64,000 nt of DNA from JAFNAG01 sp963739235 (GTDB taxonomy: Bacteria; Acidobacteriota; UBA6911): NCBI GenBank assembly GCA_963739235.1, contig CAVTZY010000026.1, positions 1 through 64,000 of the forward strand, written 5' to 3'. The notes under the pieces are model-generated. The model was not told the origin of the DNA and did no database searches. It saw only the letters and a program-made list of their open reading frames with translations. Positions 63,435 to 64,000 of this stretch are shown in pieces (the first letter of the stretch is position 1; each line of letters begins with the position of its first letter). Both the position numbers and the translations under genes were made by a program.

Positions 63435-63490
63435 TGGAGCTGGAGAGGATCGAACTCACTACCTCCTGACTGCCAGGCAATGCTCCTGGG
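63435..63490 (-). tRNA. degenerate tRNA 3' half, possible attachment-site remnant
   Basis: The minus strand ends in CAGCTCCA followed by CCA, preceded by a T-arm-like stretch with GTTCGATC and a GTCAGGAGGTAG variable region, as in the 3' half of a tRNA. The T-stem has a mismatch, the anticodon arm is too short, and no D-arm or 5' acceptor strand is present. It is most simply the 3' end of a tRNA gene left by integration of a mobile element. The isotype cannot be assigned safely. Confidence 0.4.
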
Positions 63491-63730
63491 TTTCACAACT
63501 TCCTCGAGCCAGTAAGTTGCTGAAAACATAAAACATCCAATTGTAGTAACTTGCTGATTTTGTGTGAGATTGGCACGTTTCGGAGCGCTTTTCTCACACC
63601 AATTCTCACACCAAAGTGTCTGTGGAACTTGCCTCCAGACCAAAGTGATCGCGAGCAATACAGGCATAGAATGGTCTTTTCCGGTTAACCTTGGGAATCT
63701 CTCGCTAAAGGCTGCGCGGAGCGCGTGGAC

Positions 63731-63778
63731 TTGACATTGACAGCAATTTGAGTAATTTTACTCATCATCGTGAGTAAA
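63731..63778 (+). promoter_or_regulatory. promoter with overlapping GAGTAA operators
   Basis: TTGACA (63731-63736) and TAATTT (63753-63758) are spaced 16 bp. Overlapping the -10 is GAGTAATTTTACTC (63750-63763), and TTTACTCA (63757-63764) pairs with TGAGTAAA (63771-63778) as an 8-bp inverted repeat with a 6-base gap. Three GAGTAA/TTACTC boxes in 29 bp suggest binding of a dimeric repressor. Confidence 0.55.
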
Positions 63779-63792
63779 TGGAGTGCAGCTCG

Positions 63793-64000
63793 ATGGAACT
63801 CAAGTTCAGGCGCAACCTTTTCTCGATCCTCCGCAAGCGGATGGGCGAACCGCGCCGGTTCTTGCAGGTCCTGGCGGGCCCGCGCCAGGTGGGCAAAACA
63901 ACCTTGGCGCGCCAACTCGCTGAGGAACTGGCCATTCCATCCCATTATGCCACCGCCGACGAGCCGACGCTCCAAGATCGTGCATGGGTCAATCAACAGT
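63793..64000 (+). CDS. AAA/DUF4143-type P-loop ATPase, N-terminal part (runs off the window)
   Basis: ATG 63793 has GGAG eight bases upstream; ATG 63778 in the same frame overlaps the operator and lacks a ribosome site. The visible 69 residues read MELKFRRNLFSILRKRMGEP, FLQVLAGPRQVGKTTLARQL (Walker A G-P-R-Q-V-G-K-T-T) and ATADEPTLQDRAWVNQQ. This opening is typical of the ATP-binding proteins with a C-terminal DUF4143 domain, whose role is unclear and which are often mobile or toxin-like accessory genes. The rest lies outside. Confidence 0.75.
   Translation, partial: MELKFRRNLFSILRKRMGEPRRFLQVLAGPRQVGKTTLARQLAEELAIPSHYATADEPTLQDRAWVNQQ

Overview
The window looks like a chromosome segment (probably a metagenome contig) of an Acidobacteriota member. 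The markers are two large Oar-type TonB-dependent receptors with an N-terminal carboxypeptidase-regulatory-like domain, a VWFA-related protein of the acidobacterial type, a Ser/Thr kinase-TPR fusion, an orphan winged-helix regulator, GC-rich coding sequence, and many GGGC/GCCC-type palindromic intergenic repeats. This assignment is inferred from family content; there is no rRNA gene.

Layout. 1-1.5 kb: a patchwork of broken fragments (glycoside hydrolase, ZIP transporter, Gfo/Idh/MocA oxidoreductase, possible glycosyltransferase end) with abrupt composition changes. 1.8-3.0 kb: secreted alpha/beta hydrolase. 3.3-8.3 kb: a minus-strand catabolic operon (RraA-like aldolase, class V aminotransferase, LeuC/LeuD-type hydratase, dicarboxylate symporter). 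8.8-10.5 kb: VWFA-related protein. 10.7-23.5 kb: a polyphosphate island: GlsB-type membrane protein, PPK2, a CHAD domain fused to a degenerate Ppx-like HD domain, SixA phosphatase, PPK1, methyltransferase, Ppx/GppA, a second CHAD protein, a degenerate receiver, three very small ORFs and a DUF47 (PhoU-like) protein, plus glgC and ppk1 remnants. 23.7-36.6 kb: TonB receptor, winged-helix regulator, PAP2 phosphatase, secreted metallophosphoesterase, YVTN propeller, second TonB receptor, and a glycosyltransferase broken by two stops. 36.6-41.6 kb: mobile-element debris, a TPR lipo/secreted protein and an IS1380-family transposase. 41.6-51.3 kb: a full Pho regulon (pstS-pstC-pstA-pstB1-pstB2-phoU, then phoB-phoR) with an outer-membrane porin next to it. 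52.4-63 kb: membrane protein, penicillin-acylase-type hydrolase, M16 metallopeptidase, Ser/Thr kinase-TPR. 63.4-64 kb: a tRNA 3' remnant and the start of an AAA/DUF4143-type ATPase.

How it fits together. Phosphate is the theme of much of the window: outer-membrane entry (porin), high-affinity uptake (Pst), sensing (PhoR/PhoB/PhoU), scavenging from esters (metallophosphoesterase, PAP2), and storage and mobilisation as polyphosphate (PPK1, PPK2, Ppx, CHAD proteins, SixA).

The most notable observations are a PstB1/PstB2 pair whose motif losses all fall into one composite ATP site, a CHAD-pseudo-HD fusion derived from a Ppx-like C-terminus, three nested-palindrome elements, two about 98-bp perfect hairpins flanking the porin gene, and a 407-bp insertion with 9-bp terminal repeats inside a dead transposase. 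Several genes carry single-base frameshifts (RraA-like, VWFA, probably pstA); whether these are real or consensus errors cannot be decided from the sequence alone.
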